Below are positions 17,682 to 27,363 of a DNA stretch of 64,000 nucleotides, one piece after another. The stretch covers positions 7,130,001 through 7,194,000 of the forward strand of contig NZ_CP092497.1 of assembly GCF_022479115.1 (NCBI RefSeq), given 5' to 3'. A model generated the notes under the pieces. The model did not search any database, was not told the origin of the DNA, and saw only the letters and a list, made by a program, of their open reading frames with translations. The translations under genes and the position numbers were made by a program. Numbering within the stretch: position 1 is the first letter of the stretch; each line of letters begins with the position of its first letter. Source of the DNA: Amycolatopsis sp. EV170708-02-1 (GTDB lineage Bacteria; Actinomycetota; Actinomycetes; Mycobacteriales; Pseudonocardiaceae).

Positions 17682-18681
17682 GTCTTGCTTCGGCGAGTGC
17701 GTCCGCTTCGGCCAACGGCGTGGTGCCGTTGGCCGAAGCGGCGTCGAGGATCTCTCGCGTGGTCTTCTCCAGTGCCTCGACGCGGGTGAGCGCCTCGGCG
17801 TGCGTGAGGTTCTCCTTCTCGCGGCCGAGGGTGTAGACGACTCCCCCGGCGCTCGCGACGAAGTCCGGGATCCACAGGACTCCCCGGGCGGCGAGATCGT
17901 CGGCCACGGTGTCGTCGGTGAGCTGGTTGTTGGCCGGGCCGACGACGAGCGGCGCGGCGACCTCGGTCCCTGGTCCGAAGACCCCGCCCACGGCCGCGGG
18001 GATCAGGACGTCGGCCTCGGTACCGAGCACCTTCTCCGGCTGGACCACGGACAGGCCTTGTCGCCGGGCGGCGGCGAGGCGTCGTTCGTCCACATCGGAC
18101 ACGACGACTTCAGCGCCTTGTGCGGCCAGCGCGCCGGCCACGTGGGCGCCGACCGAGCCGTAGCCGCTGATGACCACCTTGCGGCCCTCCATCCCGTCGT
18201 CGCCGAAGACGGCCCGCGCGCCCGCTCGCAGGGCGGCGAGCACGCCGACGGCGGTCGGCCCGCTCGACGAACCGGTGCCGCCGTGCTCCTCGGGCAGGCA
18301 GAACACGTGCGGGGTCCGCTCGCGCAGCACGAGCATGTCCGCCGGACCGGTTCCGACGTCGGGACCGGCGAGATACGCACCGTCGAGTGACGCGATGAGG
18401 TCGGCGTGGTCGAGCAGGATCTCGCGCCTCAGCTCGGCGGACGGCACGCCGTCTAGCGCGACGACGCTCTTGCCGCCACCGAAGTCCAAGCCCGCGACCG
18501 CGCATTTGCGGGTCATCGCCGCGGACAGCCGCAGGACGTCGTCGATCGCGTCGTGGACGCGCGGATAGACCTTGAACCGGCAGCCGCCGACGGCCGGGCC
18601 GAGCGTGCTCGAATGCACGGCCACCATCGTCGTCACCCCGGACCGGCGGCCCCGCCGGACGACCAGCTCCTGTACGGACAT
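17623..18681 (-). CDS. Glu/Leu/Phe/Val dehydrogenase, leucine/valine dehydrogenase type
   Basis: A 352-residue NAD-dependent amino-acid dehydrogenase of the short (Leu/Val/Phe) group. It shows TLGPAVGGCRFKVYP, AGLDFGGGKSVV with the active-site lysine region, LAGPDVGTGPADM, and the nucleotide-binding KVVISGYGSVGAHVAGALAAQGAEVVVSDVD. Streptomycete valine dehydrogenases have a similar size. It would deaminate branched-chain amino acids to 2-oxo acids, in line with the neighbouring liv uptake operon. The ATG at 18681 has GGAAGGGAAG upstream. It is divergent from an Lrp gene, its likely regulator. Confidence 0.9.
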   Translation of the reverse strand: MSVQELVVRRGRRSGVTTMVAVHSSTLGPAVGGCRFKVYPRVHDAIDDVLRLSAAMTRKCAVAGLDFGGGKSVVALDGVPSAELRREILLDHADLIASLDGAYLAGPDVGTGPADMLVLRERTPHVFCLPEEHGGTGSSSGPTAVGVLAALRAGARAVFGDDGMEGRKVVISGYGSVGAHVAGALAAQGAEVVVSDVDERRLAAARRQGLSVVQPEKVLGTEADVLIPAAVGGVFGPGTEVAAPLVVGPANNQLTDDTVADDLAARGVLWIPDFVASAGGVVYTLGREKENLTHAEALTRVEALEKTTREILDAASANGTTPLAEADALAEARLTSGAELRTPSPREPRTAA

Positions 18682-18754
18682 CTGGCTTCCCTTCCACGCG
18701 TTTAGTCGACTGATGGCGCCGAAGTTAGGCTGATTCCCAGATCGATCGAGTGTT

Positions 18755-18773
18755 TGCCGAACGATATTCGGCA
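18755..18773. promoter_or_regulatory. Inverted repeat, probable Lrp/AsnC operator
   Basis: TGCCGAA-CGATA-TTCGGCA is a perfect 7-bp inverted repeat. It lies 20 bases upstream of the Lrp start codon and about 75 bases from the divergent dehydrogenase start. The length and AT-containing centre fit an Lrp-type dimer site. Confidence 0.6.
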
Positions 18774-18793
18774 GACCGGACGAAGGGACGGGC

Positions 18794-19273
18794 GTGGACG
18801 AACTTGATTCGGCGATCATCCGGGAACTCCAGGCGGATGCGCGGCAGTCGAACCGCGACATCGCCCGCAAGGTCGGCGTCGCGCCGTCGACCTGCCTGGA
18901 ACGGACCCGGCTGCTGCGGGAGCGCGGCGTCATCCGCGGGTATCACGCCGACATCGACCTGCGCAGCCTCAACCGCGGCGTGCAGGCGATGGTCTCGGCG
19001 CAGGTGCGGCCGCTGAGCCGGGAGGTGATCGATTCGTTCCAGCGTTCGGTCGCGGAACTGCCGGAGGTCCTTTCGGTCTTCGTCACCGCCGGCAGCGACG
19101 ATTTCCTGATCCACGTCGCCGCGCAGGACGTCGATCAGCTCCACGCATTCCTGGTGGATCGATTGGCGAAACGGAAAGAGATCATCGGCTTCCGCAGTTC
19201 GATCATTTTCCGGCACCTTCGCAAGACCGAGCTGGAACCCCTTCCGAACCGAATACCGGGTGACACCCCCTAG
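18794..19273 (+). CDS. Lrp/AsnC-family transcriptional regulator
   Basis: A 159-residue feast/famine regulator. The AsnC-type helix-turn-helix is LDSAIIRELQADARQSNRDIARKVGVAPSTCLERTRLLRERGVIRGYHA, followed by an alpha-beta RAM domain (AMVSAQVRPLSR, VLSVFVTAGSDDFLIHVAAQD). RAM domains bind amino acids, commonly leucine. It is divergent from the Leu/Val dehydrogenase gene and probably controls it in response to branched-chain amino acids. The GTG at 18794 sits just after GGACGGGC. Confidence 0.93.
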   Translation: MDELDSAIIRELQADARQSNRDIARKVGVAPSTCLERTRLLRERGVIRGYHADIDLRSLNRGVQAMVSAQVRPLSREVIDSFQRSVAELPEVLSVFVTAGSDDFLIHVAAQDVDQLHAFLVDRLAKRKEIIGFRSSIIFRHLRKTELEPLPNRIPGDTP

Positions 19274-19405
19274 GTCCTTACCCCGGAATACCCGACACAC
19301 CACCCCTAAGTACGCCCGAAATCCAAGACTTCGCATCGGAGGAGACGGAAACTGTCGGGGGTATGGGTTTCACTGTGTACAGCGGAAACGGAAAGGAGGC
19401 GCGCC

Positions 19406-19675
19406 ATGGACGTTCGGACAGGCCTGAACCATCGTGAGCGGGCCACCCTGAGAGCCGTGGCCGAGGGCCACGCCGAGATCAGCTGCAGCTGCGAGCCGGA
19501 CCTGTTCGTCGACGGTCTCGCCTGCTGCGACCAGCACACCGCGCATCGCCTCGCCCACCTCGGCCTGGTGATGCCCGCACGGGGCGGCCGATGGGGCGAG
19601 CGTGTTCCCGCCCTGCTCACCGAGGCCGGAGCGGTGGCGCTGGAAGGCGCGTTCCCGCCGCTGGCCGCGGCCTAA
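19406..19675 (+). CDS. Small uncharacterised cysteine-rich protein
   Basis: An 89-residue protein with a very good ribosome site (AAAGGAGG, eight bases before the ATG). It is not a recognised family. Residues 12-20 (ATLRAVAEG) form a helix of LuxR-like composition, then EISCSCEPDLFVDGLACCDQHTAHRLAHLGLV holds four cysteines and two histidines in a compact pattern that could bind a metal. The C-terminal part resembles a winged-helix tail (LTEAGAVALEG). No membrane segment or signal peptide is seen. It is monocistronic or leads into the GNAT gene 41 bases later. Confidence 0.65.
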   Translation: MDVRTGLNHRERATLRAVAEGHAEISCSCEPDLFVDGLACCDQHTAHRLAHLGLVMPARGGRWGERVPALLTEAGAVALEGAFPPLAAA

Positions 19676-19716
19676 AACCGTTTGCGGGGGCGCGCGGGGA
19701 GCGCCACGATCGCGTG

Positions 19717-20301
19717 ATGCGTGTCTTTCTGGAGACCGAACGGCTCGTGCTGCGGCAGTTCACCGGCGCCGACGCCGACGATCTGTTCGCGCTCTACGAC
19801 GATCCCGAAGTGATGCGGTACCTCAATGGGGGCGAACCCGCCGACCGGGCGGAGATCGAAAATCTGGACCTTCCCGCCTTTCTCGGTTACTACGAGCGTT
19901 TCCCCGGTTACGGGTTCTGGGCGGCGATCGAGAAATCGAGCGGGGATTTCCTGGGGTGGTTCCATTTCCGCCCGCTGCGCGGGCACCACACGGACGATCC
20001 CGAGCTGGGTTACCGGCTGAACCGGTCGTCCTGGGGCAAGGGCTACGCGACCGAAGGGTCGCTCGCGCTGCTGGAGAAGGGGTTCACCGAATTCGGGGCC
20101 CAGCGGATCTGGGCGGCGACCATGGCGGTGAACCTGGGGTCCCGCCGGGTCATGGAGAAGATCGGGATGCGCCACGTCCGGACCTATCACGAACAGTTCG
20201 ACAACCCGATCCCCGGCACGGAGGAGGGCGAGGTCGAGTACGCCATCACCCTGGAGGAGTGGCGGTCCCGCGCCGGGCTCGTGAGTGGCAAGGACGGTTA
20301 G
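19717..20301 (+). CDS. RimJ/RimL-type GNAT acetyltransferase
   Basis: A 194-residue Acetyltransf_3 protein. LETERLVLRQFTGADADDLFALYDDPEVMRYL is the standard start, ELGYRLNRSSWGKGYATEGSLALLEKGF carries the acetyl-CoA loop, and AVNLGSRRVMEKIGMRHV is the last conserved helix. The acceptor is unknown. ATG at 19717 is taken over the adjoining GTG at 19714. Its last codons (Leu-Val-Ser-Gly-Lys-Asp-Gly-stop) are read from the left arm of the palindromic repeat at 20278, so the gene's end is made of repeat sequence. The insertion element begins eight bases after its stop. Confidence 0.88.
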   Translation: MRVFLETERLVLRQFTGADADDLFALYDDPEVMRYLNGGEPADRAEIENLDLPAFLGYYERFPGYGFWAAIEKSSGDFLGWFHFRPLRGHHTDDPELGYRLNRSSWGKGYATEGSLALLEKGFTEFGAQRIWAATMAVNLGSRRVMEKIGMRHVRTYHEQFDNPIPGTEEGEVEYAITLEEWRSRAGLVSGKDG

Positions 20302-20308
20302 AACCGTC
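20278..20308. repeat. Left part of interrupted family A palindrome, with 16-bp direct repeat
   Basis: CTCGTGAGTGGCAAGGACGG and the following bases are the left part of the 46-bp palindrome also found intact at 7927-7972. Its last 16 bases, GACGGTTAGAACCGTC (20293-20308), recur directly on the far side of the insertion element (21620-21635). They are best read as the target-site duplication. Confidence 0.85.
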
Positions 20309-21619
20309 TGTGCTGTTTCAGGACCTCACGGACAGATGTGTTTCAGGACTTGTCGGACAGTTTGTTGTTGAGTGGTTGGTAGCGTACTGCTCGGTTGAGG
20401 GTGAGCTGGCGGGCGATGGTGTCGCCGATCATGATGGTGACGCGGTCGCCTTGCCAGAACACGGTGGCTGTGTGTCCGGTCCAGTTTCGGCCCAGGACGA
20501 TGGAGCAGCCAGAGAAGGCGATGACGCCGGTGGCTGAGACGGTGCGTTGAGTGCGGCCGCTGGGGGCTTCGCGGCCGGTGGCGGGGGTGGCTTTGGGGCT
20601 GGCGTCGTAGCGTTGCCGTGGGGTGTGGCCGTCGAGGCTTTGGTGGCGCCGGTGGTTGTTGTAGATGTGGCGGTAGTCCTCGAGAAGCTGTTGCAGGACG
20701 GCAAGGTTCTCGGCCGGTGGGCGGGCGGCGAGCCATTTCCGCAGGGTTCGGTGGACGCGTTCGTTCTTGCCGCAGGTTTGCGGGCGATAGGGCCTGGAGG
20801 CGATGGCGGTGACGCCGTGTTCGGCGAGGTGGCGTTCGAGTTCGACCATCTGCCCACGGTGTTTTCCGGAGAAAGCCAATCCGTTGTCGGACAACACTTT
20901 GACCGGTAGACCGTGGCCGGCGAAGGCCTGTTGCAGCGCGGCCCAGGTGTCGGTGCCGTTCTCACTGCTCGCGGCGTAGGAGCCGACGTCGAGGCGGGAG
21001 TGGTCGTCGAGGATCTGGATGATGCAGACCTTCTGGCCGTCGGCCAGGTAGTACTCCATGCCGTCGATCTGCCAGCACCCGTTCGGGTCGGAGTACTCGA
21101 ACCGGCGTCTCGTGCGGGGTCTCTTGCGGGGCTCCGGTTCGATCTGGCCGTGCTCGCGCAGGATCCGGTAGATCGCCGACTTCGACGGCAACGGTATGAA
21201 CCCGGCCTTCTCCAGCCGCCAGCGGATCGAGATCGGCCCGTTGTCCCAGCCCTCGTCCGCGAGTTCCTTGCGGGCCCGCAGCACCGCCTCGACCACCTCC
21301 GCCCCGAACGCGGTGGGACGGTGGTGCGGGGCGGTGCTGCGGCGGATGAACCCGTTCGCCGCCTCGTTCCGGACCCGGGTCACATACCGATAGAACGTGT
21401 CCCGGGACACCCCGTGCTCGCGGCAGAACTGCGCCACGTTGACCTTCTCGCCCGCGGCCGCCCGAGCGACCGCGGCGACGAACTCAGGATCCATCGAAAA
21501 CCCTGTACTGCCCATCGTCGCATGATCACCACGAAAGCCCTGGTCACCACACCGACAGGCCGGTCAGTGTCCGTGAGGTCCTGAAACATCAACTGTCCGA
21601 CATGTCCTGAACTCAGACA
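20309..21619. mobile_element. IS481-family insertion sequence, about 1.31 kb
   Basis: The element spans 1311 bases between 16-bp direct repeats and has imperfect terminal inverted repeats. Each end also carries two spaced copies of a 20-bp motif of the form TTTCAGGACnTnnCGGACAG: 20316-20335 and 20341-20360 on the left, and in reverse at 21569-21586 and 21593-21611 on the right. These are probable transposase-binding sites. One intact IS481-type transposase fills the interior. The ends appear complete, so the element may still be mobile. Confidence 0.88.
20343..21494 (-). CDS. IS481-family transposase
   Basis: A 383-residue DDE transposase. An N-terminal helix-turn-helix (VNVAQFCREHGVSRDTFYRYVTRV) is followed by the rve integrase core with the three acidic residues in WQIDGMEYYL, LSDNGLAFSG and GKNERVHRTLRKWL. 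A C-terminal beta-rich tail (ATGVIAFSGCSIVLG) is common in this family. The ATG at 21494 (MDPEFVAAV) is preferred, with AGGG upstream; an ATG at 21515 is also in frame. The final codons, ending at 20343, are read from an internal terminal-repeat copy. Confidence 0.95.
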   Translation of the reverse strand: MDPEFVAAVARAAAGEKVNVAQFCREHGVSRDTFYRYVTRVRNEAANGFIRRSTAPHHRPTAFGAEVVEAVLRARKELADEGWDNGPISIRWRLEKAGFIPLPSKSAIYRILREHGQIEPEPRKRPRTRRRFEYSDPNGCWQIDGMEYYLADGQKVCIIQILDDHSRLDVGSYAASSENGTDTWAALQQAFAGHGLPVKVLSDNGLAFSGKHRGQMVELERHLAEHGVTAIASRPYRPQTCGKNERVHRTLRKWLAARPPAENLAVLQQLLEDYRHIYNNHRRHQSLDGHTPRQRYDASPKATPATGREAPSGRTQRTVSATGVIAFSGCSIVLGRNWTGHTATVFWQGDRVTIMIGDTIARQLTLNRAVRYQPLNNKLSDKS

Positions 21620-21650
21620 GACGGTTAGAACCGTCCTTGCCACTCACGAG
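21620..21650. repeat. Right part of interrupted family A palindrome, with 16-bp direct repeat
   Basis: GACGGTTAGAACCGTC (21620-21635) repeats the sequence left of the element and continues into CTTGCCACTCACGAG, the right arm of the palindrome. Joining the two sides without the element and one direct repeat rebuilds a 46-bp perfect palindrome. The stop codon of the convergent yigZ gene (21644-21646) lies in this arm. Confidence 0.85.
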
Positions 21651-22273
21651 GTGGGGAGCCAGGTCTCGCCGATCTCCTCGGCCAGGGCCTCCCCGCCGGT
21701 GAGGTCGGCGAGCCAGGCGTGGAACGCGCCCCCCTGGTCCGGCGCGAGCCCGACGTCGAAGTGCGCGACGTCCTCGAAGCGCGTCGCGTGCAGCAGGTAC
21801 GGCGACGAGCGGATGACGTTCTCCAGGCGGCCTGCCCGGTCGTAGTCGACGACGACCTCCACCAGCCGCAGCCGCCGGTACTCCCGCACGCCGACGACGT
21901 CGACGGCCTCCGAAACGGCCTGCCCGTACGCCCGGATCAGCCCGCCGGCGCCGAGCAGCACCCCGCCGAAGTAGCGGGTCACCACCGCGACGGTGTCGGT
22001 CAGCTCGCGGCGGCGGAGCACCTCGAGCATGGGAGTGCCCGCCGTGCCCGCGGGCTCGCCGTCGTCACTCGAACGCTGGGTGCGCCCGTCGGCGCCCAAC
22101 ACGAACGCGTGACAGTGGTGCCGGGCCGCCGGATCGGCCTTCTTCCTGGCGGCGATCACCTCACGGGCGGCGTCCTCCGAGGTGACCGGCGCGAGCGCGC
22201 AGAGGAAGCGCGACCGCCGGATTTCGATCTCGTGGACCCCGGTACCCGCCACGGTGAGATAACGATCCGCCAT
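21644..22273 (-). CDS. YigZ/IMPACT-family protein
   Basis: A 209-residue UPF0029/IMPACT protein. It has the characteristic start EIRRSRFLCALAPVTSEDAAREVIAARKKADPAARHHCHAFVLG, the SSDDGEPAGTAGTPMLEVLR motif and TRYFGGVLLGAGGLIRAYGQAV, plus a C-terminal DUF1949 domain. The bacterial family is linked to translation or peptide metabolism, but its exact role is not settled. It was originally convergent with the GNAT gene across one shared palindrome; the insertion element now separates them. Confidence 0.93.
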   Translation of the reverse strand: MADRYLTVAGTGVHEIEIRRSRFLCALAPVTSEDAAREVIAARKKADPAARHHCHAFVLGADGRTQRSSDDGEPAGTAGTPMLEVLRRRELTDTVAVVTRYFGGVLLGAGGLIRAYGQAVSEAVDVVGVREYRRLRLVEVVVDYDRAGRLENVIRSSPYLLHATRFEDVAHFDVGLAPDQGGAFHAWLADLTGGEALAEEIGETWLPTS

Positions 22274-22824
22274 CGGCCAAGCCTCTCAAACCAGGCAGGC
22301 GACTCTGCCGTTCGGGCGATTCGGCGGTCACCCGGGGTCATCGCAACCTCGGCGAAACCCACTCGACCGCGCGACCCAGGTCACACTTTCAGACTAGCCG
22401 AGCAGTGATAAACGCAGGTCAGAGCGCTAATGCTCCACTCAGTGGACATGTCGTTCCAGCCAGTGGGCAGATGATGTTTGAAGTCAACGCCCGCGTGGCA
22501 TTTCCCACCCCGACCAAGCGACGTATGTCGATAACAGCGATTTCACACTATCGTCATAAGACCGGCGAACCCGGGAGTAACACGTGTACCCGCCAGCCAC
22601 CCACCACAGCGGCCAGGCGGCACCCACGTGCACAGCAGTACCGATATGCGCATCGGCCGCCCAGTGCAGTGCGGCTCTACGAGGCCTGCCCCCGTTTCCG
22701 CGGGCGGGATCGTTCCCTCTCGACTGACCATCGCGGTCCCGGACCACTCCGTTAACTGGTTCACGTCCGAACCACCCGAACGGAGTGTTACCGGTCGCGC
22801 CGACGCCTTGGGAGGCGGCCAGCC
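22274..22824. other. Non-coding upstream region of gltB
   Basis: This 551-base stretch holds no convincing gene; a 116-codon frame at 22405 has no ribosome site and a low-complexity product. It is less GC-rich than its surroundings, notably at 22540-22565 (ACAGCGATTTCACACTATCG), which may hold the gltB promoter. A small hairpin CCGAT-ATGCGC-ATCGG lies at 22641-22656. I could not match the leader to a known riboswitch. The yigZ promoter should lie at its left end. Confidence 0.5.
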
Positions 22825-25800
22825 GTGACCCACCATGCCAGCTACAAGGGCAGCAAGGCCCCCGAAGGCCTGTACGACCCGGAGTTCGAACACGACGCCT
22901 GCGGTGTCGCGTTCGTCGCCGATCTCTCCGGTAAACGCGATCACGGCATCGTCGCCAAAGCGCTGATCGCGCTGCGGAACCTGGAACATCGCGGGGCCCG
23001 CGGCGCCGACCCGGAGACCGGCGACGGCGCCGGGATCCTCATCCAGGTCCCCGACGAGTTCTATCGCGAGGTCGTCGGCTTCGACCTTCCCGCGCCGGGC
23101 GCCTACGCCGTCGGCACGGCTTTCCTTCCGCAGGACGAAAAGGCCCGCGGCCGGGCGATGACGACCATCCAGCGCGTCGCCGCCGAAGAGGGCATGCGCG
23201 TGCTCGGCTGGCGTGACCTCCCGGTCCACACCGAACACGTCGGCACCGGCGCGGCCGAGACCATGCCGTATTTCAGCCAGTTGTTCCTGGCCGGAAACGA
23301 CGCACTGGAGGGCCTGGCGCTGGAACGCGCCGCCTTCGTGGTGCGCAAACGCGCCGAGCACGAGCTGGTCGAGGACGACGTCTATTTCCCGAGCCTGTCC
23401 TCGCGCACGATCGTCTACAAAGGAATGCTCACCGAGCCGCAGGTCGAGAAGTTCTTCGCCGACCTCACCGACGAGCGCGTCACCAGCGCCATCGGCCTGG
23501 TGCACTCCCGCTTCTCCACCAACACCTTCCCGTCGTGGCCGCTGGCGCACCCGTACCGGTACGTCGCCCACAACGGCGAGATCAACACGTTGCGCGGCAA
23601 CCGGAACTGGATGGACGCGCGTGAGGCGCTCCTCGAATCCGACCTGATCCCCGGCGACCTCAAGCGGATCTACCCGATCATCACCCGCGGCGCGAGCGAC
23701 TCGGCGTCCTTCGACGAGGTGCTGGAGCTGCTCCACCTCGGCGGCCGCTCGCTGCCCCACGCGGTGCTGATGATGATCCCGGAGGCCTGGGAGAACCATC
23801 AGGAGATGGACCCCGCGCGCCGCGCGTTCTACGAGTTCCACTCGACGCTGATGGAGCCGTGGGACGGCCCCGCGCTGGTCTCCTTCACCGACGGCACCCA
23901 GATCGGCGCGGTCCTCGACCGCAACGGCCTGCGCCCCGCCCGGTACTGGGTCACCGAAGACGGCCTCGTCGTCCTCGCCAGCGAGGTCGGCGTGCTGGAG
24001 CTGGAGCAGTCCACGATCGTCCGCAAAGGACGGTTGGAGCCGGGCCGCATGTTCCTCGTCGACACGGCCGCCGGCCGGATCGTCGAGGACGAGGAGATCA
24101 AGAACGAGCTCGCCACCGAGCACCCGTACGACGAATGGGTCGAGGACGGCCTGCTCCCGCTCGACGGGCTTCCCGAGCGTGAGCGCGAGATCCCGCCGCA
24201 CGCCGCGCTCGTGCGGCGTCAGCAAGCCTTCGGCTACACGGAGGAAGAGCTCGACGTCCTGCTCGAACCGATGGCCCGCACCGGCGCGGAGCCGATCGGC
24301 TCGATGGGCAACGACTCCCCCATCGCCTCGCTCTCCAGCCGCCCGCGGCTGCTCTTCGACTACTTCATCCAGCTCTTCGCCCAGGTGACCAACCCGCCGC
24401 TGGACGCGATCCGCGAGGAACTGGTCACCTCGCTGGGCACCCAGCTGGGCGCGGAACCGAACCTGCTGCAGGCCGACGCGAAGTCGTGCCGCCGGATCGT
24501 GCTGCCGTTCCCGGTACTGGACAACGACGAGTTCGCGAAGCTGGTGCACGTCAACGACGACGGCGACCTGCCGGAGTTCCAGGCGGTCACCGTGCAGGGC
24601 ACCTACGACGTCCACGGCGGCGGCGAGGCGCTCGTGCGCCGGCTCGACGAGATCCGCGCCGAGGTGTCCGCGGCCATCGCCGAGGGCGCGCGGCTGATCG
24701 TGCTGTCCGACCGCGGGATCGACGAAGACCACGCGGGCATCCCGTCGCTGCTGCTCACCGGCGCGGTACATCACCACCTGGTGCGCGAAAAGACCCGTAC
24801 GCAGGTCGGCCTCATCGTCGAGGCGGGCGACGCGCGCGAGGTGCACCACATCGCGCTGCTGATCGGCTACGGCGTCGCGGCGGTGAACCCGTACCTGGCG
24901 ATGGCGACCGTCGAGGAGATGGCCGATCAGGGCCTGATCGCCGGTGCCACCGCCAAGCAGGCGACCGCGAACCTGATCAAGGCGCTGGGCAAGGGCGTCC
25001 GCAAGACGATGTCGAAGATGGGAGTGTCCACAGTGGCCTCCTACACCGGCGCGCAGATCTTCGAAGCGGTCGGGCTCGGCGACGAGGTCATCCAGAACTG
25101 CTTCACCGGCACCACTTCCCGGCTCGGCGGCGTCGGCTTCGACACGCTCGCGCTGGAGGTCGCCGAGCGGCACCGCCGCGCGTTCCCGCGCGACGGGTTC
25201 CGCGCGAACCACCGCGAGCTGGAGACCGGCTCGGACTACCAGTGGCGCCGCGAGGGCGAACCGCATCTGTTCAACCCGCAGACGGTGTTCAAGCTGCAGC
25301 ACTCCACCCGTGCCGGGAAGTACGAGGTCTTCAAGGAGTACACGAAGGCCGTCGACGACCAGGCGCAGAAGCTGTACACGCTGCGCGGGCTGTTCGACTT
25401 CAAGATCGGGCAGCGGCCCGCCGTGCCGATCGAGGAGGTCGAACCGGTCTCCGAGATCGTCAAGCGGTTCGCCACCGGCGCCATCTCCTACGGGTCGATC
25501 TCGGCGGAGATGCACGAAACCCTGGCCATCGCGATGAACCGCCTCGGCGGCAAGTCGAACACCGGTGAGGGCGGCGAGGATCCGGAACGGCTCTACGACC
25601 CCGAGCGCCGCAGCGCGGTCAAGCAGGTCGCGAGCGGCCGGTTCGGTGTCACCAGCGAATACCTGGTCAACGCCGACGACATCCAGATCAAGATGGCGCA
25701 GGGCGCGAAGCCCGGCGAGGGCGGCCAGCTGCCCGGCGCGAAGGTGTACCCGTGGATCGCGAAGACGCGGCACTCCACGGCGGGTGTCGGGCTGATCTCC

Positions 25801-27363
25801 CCGCCGCCGCACCACGACATCTACTCGATCGAGGACCTCGCGCAGCTGATCCACGACCTCAAGAACGCCAACCCGGCCGCGCGCATCCACGTGAAGCTCG
25901 TGTCCGAGGTCGGCGTCGGCACGGTCGCGGCCGGTGTTTCCAAGGCGCACGCGGACGTCGTGCTCATCTCCGGGCACGACGGCGGCACGGGTGCTTCGCC
26001 GCTGTCGTCGATCAAGCACGCGGGCGGCCCGTGGGAACTCGGGCTCGCCGAGACGCAGCAGACGTTGCTGGCCAACCGGTTGCGCGACCGGATCGTCGTG
26101 CAGACCGACGGTCAGCTCAAGACCGGCCGTGACGTCGTCATCGCCGCGCTGCTCGGGGCCGAGGAGTTCGGCTTCGCGACCGCGCCGCTGGTGGTCTCCG
26201 GCTGCATCATGATGCGGGTCTGTCACCTCGACACCTGCCCCGTGGGCGTCGCGACGCAGAACCCCAAGCTGCGCGAGAAGTTCAGCGGCAAGGCCGAGTA
26301 CGTGGTGAACTTCTTCGAGTTCATCGCCCAGGAGGTCCGGGAGTACCTGGCGGAGCTGGGTTTCCGGTCCATCGCCGAGGCCGTCGGCCACGCGGAGATG
26401 CTCGACAAGCGCAAGGCGATCGACCACTGGAAGGCCGCCGGTCTCGACCTGACGCCGATCTTCCACGTGCCCGACATGGCTCCGGCCGGACTGCGTCACC
26501 AGCAGACCGTGCAGGACCACGGGCTGGAGAAGGCGCTCGACAACACGCTGATCCAGCTGGCCGAGGGCGCGCTGTCGTCCGGCGACAAGGTGCGGCTGGA
26601 ACTGCCGGTCCGCAACGTGAACCGGACCGTGGGCACCATGCTCGGCCACGAGCTCACCAAGCGGTGGGGCGGCGAAGGCTTGCCGGACAACACGATCGAC
26701 GTCACCTTCACCGGTACCGCCGGTCAGTCGTTCGGGGCGTTCGTGCCCAAGGGCATCACGCTGCGGCTCTACGGCGACGGCAACGACTACGTCGGCAAGG
26801 GCCTGTCCGGCGGGCGGCTCATCGTGCGGCCGCCGAAGGTGGCGCGGTACAACGCCGAAGAGCACATCATCGCGGGCAACGTGATCGGCTACGGCGCGAC
26901 CAGCGGCGAGATCTTCATCCGCGGCAAGGTCGGCGAGCGGTTCTGCGTGCGCAACTCGGGCGCGCTGGCCGTCGTCGAAGGCGTCGGCGACCACGGCTGC
27001 GAATACATGACCGGTGGCCGGGTCGTGGTGCTCGGCGGCGTGGGCCGCAACTTCGCGGCCGGCATGTCGGGCGGCGTCGCCTACGTGCTGGACCTGCCCG
27101 CGCACCGGATCAACCCGGAGATGGTCGACATCGACCCGCTGGATTCGTCCGATGTGGACTTCCTGCGCGAGGCGCTCGAAAAGCATTACGACGAAACGGA
27201 GTCCGCCGTCGCGCGTGCGCTGCTCGCCGACTGGGACGCCGCCGTCGACCGGTTCGGCAAGGTCATGCCGAAGGACTACAAGCGCGTGCTCGCGGCGCAG
27301 GCCAAGGCCGAGCGCGACGGGCGTGACGTGAACGAGGCGATCATGGAGGCCGCACATGGCTGA
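22825..27363 (+). CDS. gltB: Glutamate synthase (NADPH) large subunit
   Basis: A 1512-residue GltB, which makes glutamate from glutamine and 2-oxoglutarate in the GS-GOGAT pathway. The N-terminal glutaminase domain follows a short propeptide, with nucleophile Cys26 in DACGVAF. Further on come [15 protein letters not shown], the central domain, the FMN domain with [15 protein letters not shown] and [14 protein letters not shown], and the 3Fe-4S cysteines around residue 1127 ([14 protein letters not shown]). The C-terminal GXGXG beta-helix domain ends it. GTG at 22825 has GGGAGG upstream. It overlaps gltD by eight bases. Confidence 0.97.
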   Translation: MTHHASYKGSKAPEGLYDPEFEHDACGVAFVADLSGKRDHGIVAKALIALRNLEHRGARGADPETGDGAGILIQVPDEFYREVVGFDLPAPGAYAVGTAFLPQDEKARGRAMTTIQRVAAEEGMRVLGWRDLPVHTEHVGTGAAETMPYFSQLFLAGNDALEGLALERAAFVVRKRAEHELVEDDVYFPSLSSRTIVYKGMLTEPQVEKFFADLTDERVTSAIGLVHSRFSTNTFPSWPLAHPYRYVAHNGEINTLRGNRNWMDAREALLESDLIPGDLKRIYPIITRGASDSASFDEVLELLHLGGRSLPHAVLMMIPEAWENHQEMDPARRAFYEFHSTLMEPWDGPALVSFTDGTQIGAVLDRNGLRPARYWVTEDGLVVLASEVGVLELEQSTIVRKGRLEPGRMFLVDTAAGRIVEDEEIKNELATEHPYDEWVEDGLLPLDGLPEREREIPPHAALVRRQQAFGYTEEELDVLLEPMARTGAEPIGSMGNDSPIASLSSRPRLLFDYFIQLFAQVTNPPLDAIREELVTSLGTQLGAEPNLLQADAKSCRRIVLPFPVLDNDEFAKLVHVNDDGDLPEFQAVTVQGTYDVHGGGEALVRRLDEIRAEVSAAIAEGARLIVLSDRGIDEDHAGIPSLLLTGAVHHHLVREKTRTQVGLIVEAGDAREVHHIALLIGYGVAAVNPYLAMATVEEMADQGLIAGATAKQATANLIKALGKGVRKTMSKMGVSTVASYTGAQIFEAVGLGDEVIQNCFTGTTSRLGGVGFDTLALEVAERHRRAFPRDGFRANHRELETGSDYQWRREGEPHLFNPQTVFKLQHSTRAGKYEVFKEYTKAVDDQAQKLYTLRGLFDFKIGQRPAVPIEEVEPVSEIVKRFATGAISYGSISAEMHETLAIAMNRLGGKSNTGEGGEDPERLYDPERRSAVKQVASGRFGVTSEYLVNADDIQIKMAQGAKPGEGGQLPGAKVYPWIAKTRHSTAGVGLISPPPHHDIYSIEDLAQLIHDLKNANPAARIHVKLVSEVGVGTVAAGVSKAHADVVLISGHDGGTGASPLSSIKHAGGPWELGLAETQQTLLANRLRDRIVVQTDGQLKTGRDVVIAALLGAEEFGFATAPLVVSGCIMMRVCHLDTCPVGVATQNPKLREKFSGKAEYVVNFFEFIAQEVREYLAELGFRSIAEAVGHAEMLDKRKAIDHWKAAGLDLTPIFHVPDMAPAGLRHQQTVQDHGLEKALDNTLIQLAEGALSSGDKVRLELPVRNVNRTVGTMLGHELTKRWGGEGLPDNTIDVTFTGTAGQSFGAFVPKGITLRLYGDGNDYVGKGLSGGRLIVRPPKVARYNAEEHIIAGNVIGYGATSGEIFIRGKVGERFCVRNSGALAVVEGVGDHGCEYMTGGRVVVLGGVGRNFAAGMSGGVAYVLDLPAHRINPEMVDIDPLDSSDVDFLREALEKHYDETESAVARALLADWDAAVDRFGKVMPKDYKRVLAAQAKAERDGRDVNEAIMEAAHG

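Noticed and set aside
22405..22755. 116-codon open frame upstream of gltB
   Set aside because: No ribosome site, and low-complexity product; more likely leader DNA.
22274..22824. Glutamine-type riboswitch before gltB
   Set aside because: I looked for conserved glnA/glutamine aptamer motifs and saw none; only a small hairpin is present.
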